From Notospermus geniculatus (taxonomy: Eukaryota; Nemertea; Pilidiophora; Heteronemertea; Lineidae), in NCBI GenBank assembly GCA_002633025.1, contig NMRB01002298.1, positions 33,790 through 97,789 on the forward strand: DNA of 64,000 bases, in the 5' to 3' direction. The notes under the pieces are model-generated. The model saw nothing but the letters and a program-made list of their open reading frames with translations, was not told the origin of the DNA and searched no databases. The position numbers were made by a program, and so were the translations under genes. The number at the start of each line of letters is the position of its first letter. Position 1 is the stretch's first letter. Below are positions 53,501 through 56,500 of this stretch, one piece after another.

Positions 53501-56500
53501 CGGCATGAGATTGCTACACTTGGTGTCGTCTCGCAGGTGTTCAGGTATCTCTCTGTCGCATGTCTGTCCCTTGCCACTAAAATGATGCAATGTTCTGTCT
53601 CCAGGTGGAGCTGCTGGTGCTGTCGCGCAGATTACAGGATCGCTTGGTCGCGGATTGGCTGCACTGTCGTTTGATGATGATTTCAAAAGGGTAAGAGGGG
53701 CTAATGTATTCCTCACACCTGAATCCTCTGATTCCCTCAGGGCCTACAACAGGTTACTTGCGTCGACAGGGCCTAGGAGGGCTGAGAAAAGACTTCATGC
53801 TGGCTACCAGGTTGAACAAACTGAAGCGTTTGCTGTCCTCTGTCAAACTCGTCCCCAGTGGGTTTACGTTCCTACAACACCACTGGAAAGGGCTGACGAC
53901 TTCAGGAATACTGCGCATGCGCAGTCTACTAATTTTGAGGCGAATCACGCCGAGGCCGCGATGATGTTCGCAACAAACCATGCTAACTATTCGTTTGAAA
54001 TTGCTCTAATACTCAAACAACTTCGTGTTTTGGGAGTATTAAATGGCCTTTTAGGCATATATAATGTTTTTCAGCCATCGAAGAACGAAATATTGTGTGA
54101 AACAAACATTTTGGCACGCTGCCAGCGGTTGACCAGAAATTTTGGTCAGGTCGTAGCCCTTGCCAGAGATACCTTCGGATGAGGTAGATCTGGGAACGAG
54201 ATTGGTCCTCTGTATCTTATGTAAAGTCTGGCAACATCTAACTACGACCCAATGGAATGCGGAAGTCATGTAATGTGGCAGAGCTCTGCGGTTTTTAATC
54301 ATGCCTGTCAACCATTTGCGGTCGTTCCCCGATTGTTCGTGCTGTGCACCGGTTATTCAAGAGCCGTGTGTGATTAAAGGTCCGTAGAAAATCCAATTGT
54401 CCATTTCCTAACTTCCGCATTCCATTGGGTCATAGTTAGATGTTGCCGGACTTTAAAAGAGTCTCATTGCATCGCCATCTTTGTTTTCAATGAGTGCATA
54501 TTAAATTGATTTGTTTCCCTACAGCGACGACGGCAAAGAATGAACAAAGCGCGGAACCTCCCTGAGAGTTTGGTGATTGGTGGTCGTGGATTCGTCATGG
54601 GGGTCGCCCTGGGTCTGTCAGGGATCTTCGTCAGGCCCTTCAAGGGCATACAGGAGGAGGGTATTGAAGGGTTCTTTAAGGGCATCGGGAAGGGTCTGTT
54701 GGATCTGATCACAAAACCTGCTGGAGGTGTATTGGATATGGTCAGCATGGCTTTTGATGGAATTAGGAGGTGAGATTTTGTGGTCCTCTGTTGTCAGTTC
54801 TCACTATGTGTTTATCATCTGCAGACAGTATTCCCAACTAACTTTAAGTTTCTGTTGACTAAGGATTAAATTTCTGTTGACCAAGAACTGAATTTCTGTT
54901 CACCACCCCTCCTATCTCTAGCTGTGTGGAAACTGATTAGGTGTATATGTAGTATGTGAAGTGTGATTCCTCAGTGGTATGGCACGGATTGTTTGGTTCT
55001 ATTAATAGTTTACATGCTATGTAAATGTGTTGGTTGTATTGTGTGACCATCTGGACCAAGGCAAATAAATCACTTCTGAAGTTGAAGTCTAGGGATGCAC
55101 TCCTTCTTGGCCTCGTGCTGGTTTTAACCCTTTAGCACTCAAGCTTACATAATGTTTTATCCATCTGTTCCTCAAGAGAGTTTGTAAAAATGAGCATTTC
55201 CAACAAAAAAAAATGTACTAAACATCAGTAAACGGACGACGCCATGTCAAGAGCTGAAGTTCAGCTCAGAACATCAGCTCAGGTAGAAAAATATTTTGGT
55301 TCAGAATTTTTACACCAGGTGTCAGCACCAGTCACGGGGCGTCCACGGGCGTTTGGAGGAAATCTGAAGCGGGCGTTCATGGGCGTTTTGAGTTCTAAAG
55401 GGTTAATGACAGATTCTCACAAGCTGTCTTGATGGCACATGTCATATTTCTTTTGGGTGGTCGTCTGTGAAATAGACTCTATCACTCCAATAGAGCGCAG
55501 CACCTGACGGTAACTTGCTAGTCCTACAGCGTCACGACGTCCCGTCCCCCATTCTGAACGCGGTGACGTCACTCGAAAAACCTCCACTTGTTTCAGCGAT
55601 CATGACGTCGTCTCAAGTCAAGATGTCATGGAATGAGTGCGGGACGTCGTGACGCTGTAGTTACCGTCAGGTGCTGCGCTCTTTTGGACTGATATCGTCT
55701 ATTGAAGTCAATTTTGAAACTCTAGTTGCTACTATCATAGTTTCCTCTGTTATTTTCAGAGCTGCTGAAATGGGAGAACACGTTGTTATTCGCATGCGTC
55801 TCGCAAGATACATCCAACTCGACCTCGGTCTGAAGCCATACTCACCATACCAGGCGGTCGGACAGCGCCTCCTGCTGGACTTGTGCAAAGGAGAATACGC
55901 CAAGACTGACCACTACTGGGCGCACGCTCCTCTTAGCAAAGAAGATGGTGCTGATGTTGCCTTGGTTACGACCAGGTAAGGAACATTCTGGCTGCTGGTC
56001 CTACAGAGGCAGCTCTGGTGTTCACCATTGTTGACCTCCTTGTTCAGGCCCTACAGTGGCAGCTCTGGTGTTCACCATTGTTGACCTCCTTGTTCAGGCT
56101 CTACAGAGGCAGCTCTGGTGTTCACCATTATTGACCTTCTTGTTCAGGCTCTACAGAGGCAGCTCTGGTGTTCACCATTGTTGACCTCCTTGTTCAGGTC
56201 CTACAGAGGTAGCTCTGGTTTTCACCATTGTTGACCTCCTTGTTCGGGTCCTACAGTGGCAGCTCTGGTGTTCACCATTGTTGACCTCCTTGTTCGGGTC
56301 CTACAGTGGCAGCTCTGGGGTAGCCGCGTAGAAACTCCGCTAGTGCTTCGACAGCCTATCGGTGTTAAAATGCATGGGAAAATGTACAGCACTATCGCCA
56401 GATGGGCTCCGCTAGCGCTAGCGGAGTTTCTATGTGGCCACTTCGGTGTTCACCATTGTTGACCTCCTTGTTCAGGCCCTACAGTGGCAGCTCTGGTGTT

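Noticed and set aside
53655-54182. 175-codon ORF
   Set aside because: Starts in a VPS13 exon in the wrong frame and runs through intron; no domain and no conservation visible.
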